From assembly GCF_963378095.1 (NCBI RefSeq), contig NZ_OY726397.1, positions 868,001 to 932,000 on the forward strand: a stretch of DNA of 64,000 bases, given 5' to 3'. A program made the translations under genes and the position numbers. Under the pieces are notes generated by a model that was not told the origin of the DNA, searched no databases, and saw nothing but the letters and a program-made list of their open reading frames with translations. Below are positions 55,507 through 62,320 of this stretch, one piece after another; within the stretch, counting starts at the first letter, position 1; each line of letters opens with the position of its first letter. This DNA comes from Mycolicibacterium sp. MU0053. Its GTDB lineage: Bacteria > Actinomycetota > Actinomycetes > Mycobacteriales > Mycobacteriaceae.

Positions 55507-56704
55507 TTGGCAGATTCCACGCTCATCGTCGCCGGCGCAGACACCCACGCCGACACCATCCACGTCGCGGCGATCTCGATGACCGGCGCGACGATCGGTG
55601 ACCGGGAGTTCCCGACCACCGCCGCCGGTTACACCGCGGCCATCAGATTTCTGACGTCGTTGGGGCAGGTGGAGTTTGTCGGGGTGGAGGGCACCGCCAG
55701 CTACGGCGCCGGATTCACCCGAGCACTGACCACTGCTGGCATCGAGGTCGCTGAGGTGACCCGCGCGGTCAAGTCCACCCGACGATTGAAAGGAAAATCT
55801 GACCCGCTCGATGCCTATAGCGCCGCCCGCACGGCGTTGGCCGGCGACGGGCTGGCCGCTCCGAAAGATGACGCCACCGCGGGGCTGCGTGCTCTGCACA
55901 TCGCTCGACGCTCGGCGGTCAAGCATCGCACCCGGTGATCAATCAACTCAAGGCCATGTTGGTGTCCGCACCGGATGCGGTACGTGAAAAATACCGAGGG
56001 CTAACGACATTGAAGCTGGTCGAAGCGATCGCCCGCTGCCGACCCGACGCGCAAGCCGAGCCGTGGGCGCAGTCGGTGCTCGTCGCGGCCAAGCTGCTCG
56101 CCCAACGCGTGCAGTTCCTCGAGATCCAAGCTGAGGCCCTCGAAGCTCAGATCGACACTCTCGTGACAGCGGCGAATCCCGGGTTGCGGGCGGCCTACGG
56201 TGTCGGTGCGGACACCGCCGCCCAGTTGTTGATCACGCCGGGGCCAACGCGCACCGGTTGCACAGTGAGGCGGCGTTCGCCGCGCTGTGCGGCGCGGCGC
56301 CCGTCCCCGCGTCTTCGGGCAAGACCAACCGGCACCGACTCTCTCGTGGCGGGGACCGTGCGGCCAACAACGCCCCGTTCCGCATCGCCCTGGTGCGCAT
56401 GTCCCACCACCAGCCGACCAAGAGTTACGTGCAACGACAGCAGGCCCTGGGCCACACCCGGATGGAGATCCTGCGCAAACTCAAACGGGCCATCGCCCGG
56501 GAGATATTCAAGCTCCTGACCCGCCAGATCGCCGTGCCCGACTACGCCGACCTGCGCCCGGCCCGTCAAGCCAAGAACATCACCGTCACCGCCGCTGCCA
56601 ACCACTTCGGGCTCTGGCCCACCGTCATCTCCCGCATCGAACGCGGACTACAACGCGACGATGCCTTCGCAGACACCTACAGAAACTGGCTCCAAGCCGC
56701 TTGA
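55507..56704 (+). pseudogene. IS110-type transposase with two frameshifts
   Basis: Homology runs through three frames. The first part (55507-55938, TTG start) holds the DEDD catalytic residues Asp12 (GADTHADT), Glu60 (VGVEGTASYG) and Asp98/Asp101 (SDPLDAYSAART) and ends at VKHRTR. The next part (55935 to about 56240) continues INQLKAMLVSAPD through AAQLLIT. The last part (from about 56245 to 56704) contains the C-terminal transposase domain (HSEAAFAALCGAAPVPASSG). Each junction needs one missing base, near 55936 and in the GC run near 56240. The protein is therefore not made from a single frame. Confidence 0.85.
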
Positions 56705-56764
56705 AAGAAATAGGAGCATCAATTCCGGGGTACGCGCTGCTCCGGCCACCGTTGCGACGACGAA

Positions 56765-56794
56765 CTGCGGGGCGGCCGGTGGGCCGCCCCGCAG
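56765..56794. terminator. Hairpin after copy 2
   Basis: Same 13-bp perfect stem and GGTG loop as at 53490-53519, placed 16 bp beyond the copy 2 stop on the minus strand. Confidence 0.8.
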
Positions 56795-56810
56795 TAGTGG
56801 TGGGTGTTGG

Positions 56811-57044
56811 TCAGCGCATGTAGAACGGGTGGTTCACGGTGGTGTTGAACCGTTGCTTGTCGCGCTTGTCGACCTTCTCGGTGTTGTTCTGAATGCGGGG
56901 GAATTCCTGCGGTGCGGCGCTCAGGGAGATGTCTGCCTGGCTGAGGCTGTCGATGGCCGGGACGGCCAGTGCCGGTGCGGCCAAACCGATTGTGAGAGCT
57001 GCCAATCCGCTGGTGATTGCTGCGGTCAATTGGATCTTCTTCAT
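56811..57044 (-). CDS. Small exported protein, array copy 2 (short form)
   Basis: This 77-residue protein is the near twin of copy 1, with the same signal peptide and PQEFPRIQNNTEK core and ending NHPFYMR. Its promoter block (GTT 57104-57102, GGAA 57127-57124, upstream element 57152-57179) has the same 19-bp spacing. Because copies 1 and 2 are 99% identical they result from recent duplication. Copies 3-5 are older relatives. Confidence 0.8.
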   Translation of the reverse strand: MKKIQLTAAITSGLAALTIGLAAPALAVPAIDSLSQADISLSAAPQEFPRIQNNTEKVDKRDKQRFNTTVNHPFYMR

Positions 57045-57101
57045 GGGATTTCCCGCCTGTTCTCTGTTGCGCTGCTGGCGTGTTTCGCTTATGCACAATG
57101 G

Positions 57102-57179
57102 AACTCGGCGGGGAAGCGTTTTCTTCCCGTTGAATTCAGGGGTGGACGAACTTGGCGGAATGTTGTCGGGGCCTGGCAG
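57102..57179 (-). promoter_or_regulatory. Promoter block of copy 2
   Basis: GGAA at 57127-57124 and GTT at 57104-57102 on the minus strand, 19 bp apart, 58 bp from the start codon. The upstream element (plus-strand TTGGCGGAATGTTGTCG, then CTGGCAG) is at 57152-57179. Confidence 0.5.
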
Positions 57180-57254
57180 TAAACGATGATTGCGGCGAAT
57201 TCTGGGGACTGGTCCCGCCCGCGAGCACCTCACCCGGCGGCGGCCACCTCAACG

Positions 57255-57290
57255 CCACTGCGGGGCGTCCGTGTGGACGCCCCGCAGTGG
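57255..57290 (-). terminator. Perfect 16-bp hairpin after copy 3
   Basis: CCACTGCGGGGCGTCC (57255-57270) pairs with GGACGCCCCGCAGTGG (57275-57290) around GTGT. It shares the TGCGGGGCG word with the hairpins after copies 1, 2 and 4. Confidence 0.8.
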
Positions 57291-57328
57291 GAGATGTTGG
57301 TGTTCAGTTGTTTCGGTTGTGCTGGCGG

Positions 57329-57649
57329 TCACCGTCGCCCGACGATCGGACCGATCGGCAGCGAACCCGGCAACTGCCCCGCGGTGATCCCGGCACTCTT
57401 GCTTGGGCGCGGGTTCAGCGAGTTGTAGAAGGGGTGTCGGACCTCGGTGTTGAAACGTTGCTTGTCGCGAACGTCGTTCTTTTCGGTGTTGTGCTGAATT
57501 CTGGGGAACTCTTGCGGCGCGGCGACCAACGATGCACCGTTTTGAGCGGGTGTGGTGACGGTGGGTCCCGCCAGTGTCGGTGCGGCCAAACCGGTTGTCA
57601 GAGCGGTCAACCCGCTGATTACGGACGAGGCCAGTAGTGTCTTCTTCAT
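57329..57649 (-). CDS. Small exported protein, array copy 3 (long form)
   Basis: This 106-residue protein has a signal peptide (MKKTLLASSVISGLTALTTG, cleavage near residue 27). The core PQEFPRIQHNTEK, then RDKQRFNTEVRHPFYN is followed by the C-terminal tail LNPRPSKSAGITAGQLPG, ending PIGPIVGRR. No cysteine is present. About 60% of its positions match copy 4 by eye. Its promoter block (57720-57807) resembles those of copies 1, 2 and 5. Confidence 0.8.
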   Translation of the reverse strand: MKKTLLASSVISGLTALTTGLAAPTLAGPTVTTPAQNGASLVAAPQEFPRIQHNTEKNDVRDKQRFNTEVRHPFYNSLNPRPSKSAGITAGQLPGSLPIGPIVGRR

Positions 57650-57719
57650 TGGATCGCCTACCTCTTTTTCGGTTCCGTCTTTGCTCTGACGGTGGAGGAC
57701 TTCGCCTTCTGCACAGTGG

Positions 57720-57807
57720 AACTCAGGGGTGAAGGGTTTTCTTCCCGGTGATTCCGGAGTGACCCGCATTTGGTGAGGTTGGCGGAATGTTGTCGACGAA
57801 CTGGCAG
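57720..57807 (-). promoter_or_regulatory. Promoter block of copy 3
   Basis: GGAA (57745-57742) and GTT (57722-57720) on the minus strand keep the 19-bp spacing, 71 bp from the start codon. The upstream element TTGGCGGAATGTTGTCG followed five bases later by CTGGCAG lies at 57779-57807. Confidence 0.5.
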
Positions 57808-57827
57808 AAATCCCGCCTCGAACGCCA

Positions 57828-57857
57828 ATGCGGGGCGTCCGTGTGGACACCCCGCAT
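57828..57857 (-). terminator. Hairpin after copy 4
   Basis: ATGCGGGGCGTCC (57828-57840) pairs with GGACACCCCGCAT (57845-57857) around GTGT with one mismatch. It belongs to the same hairpin family as those after copies 1-3. Confidence 0.75.
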
Positions 57858-57891
57858 CGGGATCTGTTGCTGTTGAGTTATGTGCTGGGGG

Positions 57892-58212
57892 TCACCGTCT
57901 TCCGACGATCGGGCCCAGCGGGACCGTGCCCGGCGACTGCCCCGGTGTGATCCCGGGGCTCGTGGACGGACGCGGGTTCAGCGAGTTGTAGTACGGGTGG
58001 TTCACTTCGGTGTTGAACCGTTGCTTGTCCCGAATGTTGTTCTTTTCGGTGTTGTGTTGGATTCTGGGGAATTCTTGTTCATCGGCGATTAGTGATCCAC
58101 CGCTCTGAGCGGGAGTGGTGATGGCCGGGGCGGCGATTGCCGGTGCAGCCAAACCAATTGTCAGAGCTACCAACCCGCTGATCGCGGCCGAGCCCAGCAG
58201 TGTCTTCTTCAT
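57892..58212 (-). CDS. Small exported protein, array copy 4 (long form)
   Basis: This 106-residue protein has a signal peptide (MKKTLLGSAAISGLVALTIG), the core EQEFPRIQHNTEK, then RDKQRFNTEVNHPYYN, and the tail [18 protein letters not shown] ending PLGPIVGRR. It is closest to copy 3. Its upstream region differs from the others and lacks the 28-bp element. A degenerate GGAC-N19-GTT (58320-58295) is present farther from the start. Confidence 0.8.
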   Translation of the reverse strand: MKKTLLGSAAISGLVALTIGLAAPAIAAPAITTPAQSGGSLIADEQEFPRIQHNTEKNNIRDKQRFNTEVNHPYYNSLNPRPSTSPGITPGQSPGTVPLGPIVGRR

Positions 58213-58436
58213 CGTAATCTCGCCTCTTCTTTACTTCTTGCCTCTTTCTCCACCGATTATGGGTTGGAGAATTAATTTGTCGTCTATGGGGTAGAACGCT
58301 AAATGCTGGAGAATTAGTCCCGCCGACTGCATTTGGGCGATATCGTCTCCATGTCGGCGTCAATTCGACAGCACCGATCCGCAGGAATAACTCAATTCCG
58401 GTGATCTGTAGTTATATAGCGACTTTTCGCGATCCG
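58213..58436. other. Intergenic region between array copies 4 and 5
   Basis: No gene is seen. On the minus strand GGAC (58320-58317) and GTT (58297-58295) are 19 bp apart, resembling the spacing of the other copies. The stretch 58213-58330 is unusually AT-rich for the window, with GGAGAATTA occurring at 58266-58274 and 58308-58316. No clear terminator for copy 5 is visible. Confidence 0.4.
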
Positions 58437-58754
58437 CTATCTCAGGCCGACGATCGGTCCCAGCGGCACCCGACTCGGTAGCTGTCCGGGCGTGACACCG
58501 GAATGCCCGGCGGGCCGTGGGATCAGGGAGTCGTTGTAGGGATGCTTGGCGATGCCGAAATCGTGGTACGGGTACCGGTCGTCCGTCTCGTAATTGTGCG
58601 GTTCGGTCGGGTTCTTGGGGGCGTTGAGCATCACGGTGTCGCCCGATTGAGCAGGCGCCGTCGATGCCGGCACTGCCATTGCCGGTGTGGCCAAACCGAT
58701 GGTCAGAGCGGCTAATGCAGCTGCACTTGCCGAGCTCAGGAGGATCTTCTTCAT
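58437..58754 (-). CDS. Small exported protein, array copy 5 (divergent form)
   Basis: This 105-residue protein has a signal peptide (MKKILLSSASAAALAALTIG) and the same C-terminal tail (LIPRPAGHSGVTPGQLPS, ending PLGPIVGLR). The core has changed: the EFPRIQ-NTEK motif is replaced by KNPTEPHNYETDDRYPYHDF. Conservation of both ends with a replaced middle suggests the ends are functional. It keeps the complete promoter block (58825-58901). Confidence 0.78.
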   Translation of the reverse strand: MKKILLSSASAAALAALTIGLATPAMAVPASTAPAQSGDTVMLNAPKNPTEPHNYETDDRYPYHDFGIAKHPYNDSLIPRPAGHSGVTPGQLPSRVPLGPIVGLR

Positions 58755-58824
58755 TGGATTTCTCACCTCTTCCTCGGTGCCGTCTGTACTCCGACTGGGG
58801 AGTACTTCGCGGTCTGCACAGTGG

Positions 58825-58901
58825 AACTCGGGGGTGAAGTATTTTCTTCCCCGTGATTTCGGCCACGGCGAGATTGGCGGAATGTTGTCGAAAACTGGCA
58901 G
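58825..58901 (-). promoter_or_regulatory. Promoter block of copy 5
   Basis: GGAA (58850-58847) and GTT (58827-58825) on the minus strand with 19-bp spacing, 71 bp from the start codon, and the TTGGCGGAATGTTGTCG element followed by CTGGCAG at 58874-58901. Since copy 5 protein is quite diverged, retention of this block indicates function. Confidence 0.55.
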
Positions 58902-58951
58902 TAACCAGGGCAATAACGGAGTGTTAACGGCGGAGTGTGGTACCAACGGGC

Positions 58952-59632
58952 ATGCGGCTCCTGCCTGCCCTCGTGGTGACCGTTCTGGTCGCCGGCTGCG
59001 GCGTCCCCGCCGGACAGAACGGCGCCGGAACCGCGACGGAGACCGCCCGAGCCGAGAACGGCCCGGATTCCATCGACCCCGACCGCGTCAAGCGGATCCG
59101 CAAAGACCTTCCGGCCGGGGATGAGGTCGCGGAGGCCCGCGACGTGACCTCCCCGGCGACGTATTGGGGGATGCGGTCGGGTTGGGTCGCCGAGCCACCG
59201 CAGTGCGCGGCACTGGTGAACCCGGCCGACGGGGGCGTAAGTCGGGGGCTGTCGAGTTCCGGCGACGGCGGTCAGATCTATGTCGTCATTGCCGCGGCCC
59301 CCGAGGGGAGGCAGGTGGCCCCAGGCCCCGCGTTGGTGACCGAGTGCCAACAGTGGACCGCCTCCTTCGGGCGCTCGGTCGCCGCCGTCACCCAGGCCCC
59401 CGCGCCTTCGATTGACGGGGCCGACGGCACCGTCGGGATGACGACGTCGATTCGCACCCTCGTCGAGTCGGGAACCGAGACTGATTCCCACGCCCACACC
59501 TATATCGCCTACCTGGATGCGCACCTCATCTTCGTCACCCTCATCGTCGACCCCGGCTCGCCACATCCGCCGCTGCCGCCGCAATACGCCGCCGACCTAT
59601 TGGTCAAAACGGTCGCCGCTGCGCGCGGGTAA
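58952..59632 (+). CDS. Lipoprotein of the DUF5642-like family, first copy
   Basis: This 226-residue protein has a lipoprotein signal peptide (MRLLPALVVTVLVAGC) with Cys16 as the lipidated residue. The mature domain includes WGMRSGWVAEPPQCAALVNP, TECQQWTASFG and a C-terminal half typical of mycobacterial LpqN/DUF5642-like proteins. Two further cysteines (about residues 91 and 132) may pair. The next gene encodes a similar lipoprotein. Function is unknown; such proteins bind small hydrophobic or envelope ligands in some cases. Confidence 0.72.
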   Translation: MRLLPALVVTVLVAGCGVPAGQNGAGTATETARAENGPDSIDPDRVKRIRKDLPAGDEVAEARDVTSPATYWGMRSGWVAEPPQCAALVNPADGGVSRGLSSSGDGGQIYVVIAAAPEGRQVAPGPALVTECQQWTASFGRSVAAVTQAPAPSIDGADGTVGMTTSIRTLVESGTETDSHAHTYIAYLDAHLIFVTLIVDPGSPHPPLPPQYAADLLVKTVAAARG

Positions 59633-59659
59633 GGGCGCGGATGGGTAGATTGGCGCCCG

Positions 59660-60322
59660 ATGTCCACACATAGAGTGCTGGTTTCGGTGGTAAGCGTCGG
59701 CCTGCTCGCTGGGTGCTCGGCGGCAGAAGATCCCGGGACTGCGGAACCGGTCGACATCTCCAAGATTGGCCAACTCACGTCGACGTTCGGTCCCGAGTTC
59801 CAGGTCAGCGAGAAGTCCTCAGGTCTTGACCCCAAGATTCTGGAAAACCAGAAGCCGCCCGAAGGAGTGAAGTTCGAGCCCGCCGAATGCGGAGAGTTCG
59901 CCAGTATGCAAACGCTGCCCCCGGATCTCAAGGGCAACATGTCCGCGGTGATTGCCGAAGGAGCGGGCAACCGGCTGGTGGCAATCGCACTGGAAACTTC
60001 GCAGCGGGTGCCGCTGAACGACCCCTCCGACAACTGCAAGAAATTCTCCTACGCCGCCGGAGCGACGCGGGGCACCATCGAGTCGGTTCCGGCCCCGCAG
60101 ATCGATGGCGTCCAGACGCTGGGCGTGCACCGGGTGGTACAGGCGACCGTGGACGGCAAGATGCAGACCGGCGAGGTGTACAGCTACATCGCACAGCTCG
60201 GTGAGTACCAAGTCATCGTCACCGCCAACCCGTTGGTGACCCCCGACAAGCCGCCGGTGCCCGTGGATACTGCGCGGGCCGAAGGGGTGCTGGTCGACGC
60301 CGTGACCGCAATCCGGAATTAG
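59660..60322 (+). CDS. Lipoprotein of the DUF5642-like family, second copy
   Basis: This 220-residue protein has a lipobox LLAGC (Cys19) and a mature domain with FEPAECGEFASMQTLP, SDNCKKFSYAAG and QIDGVQTLGVHRVVQ. Two cysteines at equivalent spacing to the first copy support a common fold and a disulfide. It follows the first copy by 27 bp, so they are probably cotranscribed. Hairpins at 60464-60478 and 60491-60513 may end the transcript. Confidence 0.74.
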   Translation: MSTHRVLVSVVSVGLLAGCSAAEDPGTAEPVDISKIGQLTSTFGPEFQVSEKSSGLDPKILENQKPPEGVKFEPAECGEFASMQTLPPDLKGNMSAVIAEGAGNRLVAIALETSQRVPLNDPSDNCKKFSYAAGATRGTIESVPAPQIDGVQTLGVHRVVQATVDGKMQTGEVYSYIAQLGEYQVIVTANPLVTPDKPPVPVDTARAEGVLVDAVTAIRN

Positions 60323-60463
60323 CTCCATCGATTCGGCCTGCTTGTCTATCCGAAAACCTATCTAGCGCACCGCGTTTCGCTTCTCCGATCCGTAGGGGGA
60401 CCCCTGCTGGGATGCGTGCACCCAGCTGCACCCAGCTGCGCCTTGATCGCCCAACGCAAATGG

Positions 60464-60513
60464 CCGCCCGTTGGGCGGTCCGTCTCGATCGCGCTTGCCT
60501 GATCGGCAAGCGC
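60464..60513 (+). terminator. Two adjacent hairpins after the lipoprotein genes
   Basis: CCGCCC-GTT-GGGCGG (60464-60478) and a perfect 9-bp stem GCGCTTGCC/GGCAAGCGC (60491-60499 with 60505-60513, loop TGATC). The second is followed by CCCCGTTCTTGTTATT. Upstream, TGCACCCAGC is repeated at 60417-60426 and 60427-60436. Confidence 0.6.
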
Positions 60514-60523
60514 CCCGTTCTTG

Positions 60524-60552
60524 TTATTGATAATGAATCCCATTAGCAATAA
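60524..60552. promoter_or_regulatory. Fur/Zur-like palindrome before the His/Asp-rich protein gene
   Basis: TTATTGATAATG (60524-60535) and CATTAGCAATAA (60541-60552) form 12-bp arms with 11 of 12 positions paired around AATCC. The AT-rich GATAATG half-site resembles Fur-superfamily boxes and stands out in GC-rich DNA. It lies 19-77 bp before the possible starts of the metal-binding-type protein, so metal-dependent repression (Zur or Fur) is the simplest reading. Confidence 0.65.
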
Positions 60553-60600
60553 GGTCACCCTGCTGGGAGCGTGGGTTCGAGGAAAGGCGGGGTCGACGAC

Positions 60601-62316
60601 GTGTACGGATGGTTGGGGCAGATCGGGATCGTTTCATCGACGGCGGTGCTGATCAGCGCCTACGGCATGGCCAGCCCACCGCGCGATCGGGCCGAGGACT
60701 TGCTGACCGCGGTCGCTGCGACACGGGAAATGACTACTGCGCATCTGCCGCTCTACCTAGCCAGCCTGCATCGTCCGCTGCCGCCGATGAGTTCAGGCGC
60801 CGACGGTGGTGATGACGGCAGCAAGAGGCGTGGTGGGGGTGGTGCCGACCGTCGTGGCGCGGAACGCAATTCAGACCCCAGCCGCGACCAGGTTGACGAC
60901 CGCGGTTCACGGAACCGCAGTGGTGGGCGTGATGGTTCAGAGCGTCGCGCCGAGGACCGTCGCGGTTCGGAGATCGGCGCCGAGCGGCGTGGTGGCATGG
61001 AGAACCCCGGTCGCGGGCGCGGTGGTTCGGAGAGTCGTGCCGTGCTGCGTGCTTTCGACGGACGTCGAAAGGGATTGGAGCGAGGGTGGTCCGACCGCGA
61101 AGGTGAGCGTCAGGAGTCGGGCGTGACCAGCGGCTCTGATGGCGCCGGTGCCGTGGGCAGTCGGCGTGCGCTCCTCGGGCTTTTGGACCGACACCGCGGT
61201 AGCGACCGCGGTCTCGGCGCAGACCAAGTCGACGATGACCACGATCACGGCGAGGACGATGATCACGGCGGGGACGATGATCACGACCACGGCCATGATC
61301 ACGACGGGGACGATGGCGACGGCGATGGCGATGATCACGCCGGCGACGATCACGACCATGATCACGATCACGGCGGGGACGATGGCCACGACCATGACCA
61401 CGACCATGACCACGATCACGGCCATGATCATGGCGGGGACGATGGCGACGGCGATGGCGATGATCACGCCGGCGACGACGATCCCGGTCATGATCACGGC
61501 GGGGACGATGATCACGACCATGACCACGATCACGGCGGGGATGATGACCACGACCACAACGATGAGACCCCGGCGCAGCAGCTTGTGCGGAGTTTGCTGA
61601 AGGCTCTGGGGCTAGAAAACCACCCGGCGGTGATTGAGATTCTGCGAGTCCTGTGGGGCGGTAATGGTGGGGGTGGTCACGACCACGGTGGCGGTGGCCA
61701 TGACCACGACCACGGTGGGGGTGGTCACGACCACGACCATGGTGGCGGTGGCCATGACCACGATCACGGTGGGGGTGGTCACGACCATGATCACGGCCAC
61801 GGCGGGGAGGTGCACGGCCATGATCATGGCCACGCTCACGGTCACGGGATCGCTGCGCTTCTGGGTGGACACGCCCATGAACACGGTCACGATCACGTCC
61901 ACGGGGTGGCATTTTCGGACCACGACCACAGTGCCCTCGGCCATGATCACGACCATCGGTCGCACGATCACGAACACGATCCCAGTCATAACCATGAGCA
62001 CGGCCACGACGCCGGCCACGGTCACGGTCACGAACACGATGCCGGACACGACCACGACCACAACCACGGGCACGATCACGGCCACGATCACGGCGAGCAG
62101 GGCGAACACGCCGCTCCCGCGGACGCGGTGAACAATCGCGGAGTACAGACGGCCGCGACGGGGACCCCGTGGACTTCCCCGCTGGTATGGAGCGGCTTGA
62201 TTGCTGTGCTCGGTGCACTGGCGTTGGTCGGCCGGTGGATCGCCGGTGCGCTGGCTGGAAACTCCGGCGCGTCGGGGCGGTGGCAGCGCAGGCGAACCCG
62301 GCGCCCGAAGCCGTAG
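60601..62316 (+). CDS. His/Asp-rich putative metal-binding membrane protein
   Basis: This 571-residue protein has an N-terminal hydrophobic segment (IGIVSSTAVLISAYGMA) and an Arg/Gly/Ser-rich region (75-205). Two huge His/Asp tracts (about 209-320, rich in HD and DD, and 355-500, with tandem GGGGHDHDH units) are separated by a helix (QQLVRSLLKALGLEN, then IEILRVLW). A C-terminal membrane helix (LVWSGLIAVLGALALVGRW) ends in a basic tail (RRRTRR). It likely buffers Zn, Ni or Co outside the membrane. GTG 60601 or 60571 may be the start. Between 60806 and 61225 another frame has more typical codon use, so a sequence error or old frameshift there is possible. Confidence 0.7.
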   Translation: MYGWLGQIGIVSSTAVLISAYGMASPPRDRAEDLLTAVAATREMTTAHLPLYLASLHRPLPPMSSGADGGDDGSKRRGGGGADRRGAERNSDPSRDQVDDRGSRNRSGGRDGSERRAEDRRGSEIGAERRGGMENPGRGRGGSESRAVLRAFDGRRKGLERGWSDREGERQESGVTSGSDGAGAVGSRRALLGLLDRHRGSDRGLGADQVDDDHDHGEDDDHGGDDDHDHGHDHDGDDGDGDGDDHAGDDHDHDHDHGGDDGHDHDHDHDHDHGHDHGGDDGDGDGDDHAGDDDPGHDHGGDDDHDHDHDHGGDDDHDHNDETPAQQLVRSLLKALGLENHPAVIEILRVLWGGNGGGGHDHGGGGHDHDHGGGGHDHDHGGGGHDHDHGGGGHDHDHGHGGEVHGHDHGHAHGHGIAALLGGHAHEHGHDHVHGVAFSDHDHSALGHDHDHRSHDHEHDPSHNHEHGHDAGHGHGHEHDAGHDHDHNHGHDHGHDHGEQGEHAAPADAVNNRGVQTAATGTPWTSPLVWSGLIAVLGALALVGRWIAGALAGNSGASGRWQRRRTRRPKP

Positions 62317-62320
62317 CTGT

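Larger units (their letters stand above)
55247..56763 (+). mobile_element. IS110-family insertion sequence, inactivated
   Basis: The interval contains a frameshifted IS110 transposase and about 260 bp of upstream non-coding DNA. That DNA includes a hairpin TGTCCGGC (55353-55360) with GCCGGACA (55385-55392). IS110 elements lack terminal inverted repeats and make a bridge RNA from a non-coding end, so exact ends cannot be read here. The right end probably lies between the transposase stop at 56704 and the direct repeat at 56764. Confidence 0.7.
56764..57189. repeat. Right 426-bp direct repeat carrying exported-protein copy 2
   Basis: This is the partner of 53489-53914, identical except for five bases. 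One change alters residue 74 of the encoded protein and the other four are in the upstream region. Homology ends abruptly on both sides. Confidence 0.93.

Noticed and set aside
61225..62100. Short-period repeats that resemble a CRISPR or VNTR array
   Set aside because: The repeats are irregular GAC/CAC triplets in frame with the protein, with no spacers, so they are coding low-complexity tracts.
60734..62218. A 494-codon minus-strand frame across the His/Asp-rich gene
   Set aside because: It is Arg/His/Gly/Asp mirror sequence generated by the CAC-GAC repeats and has no independent signal, start site or homology I can see.
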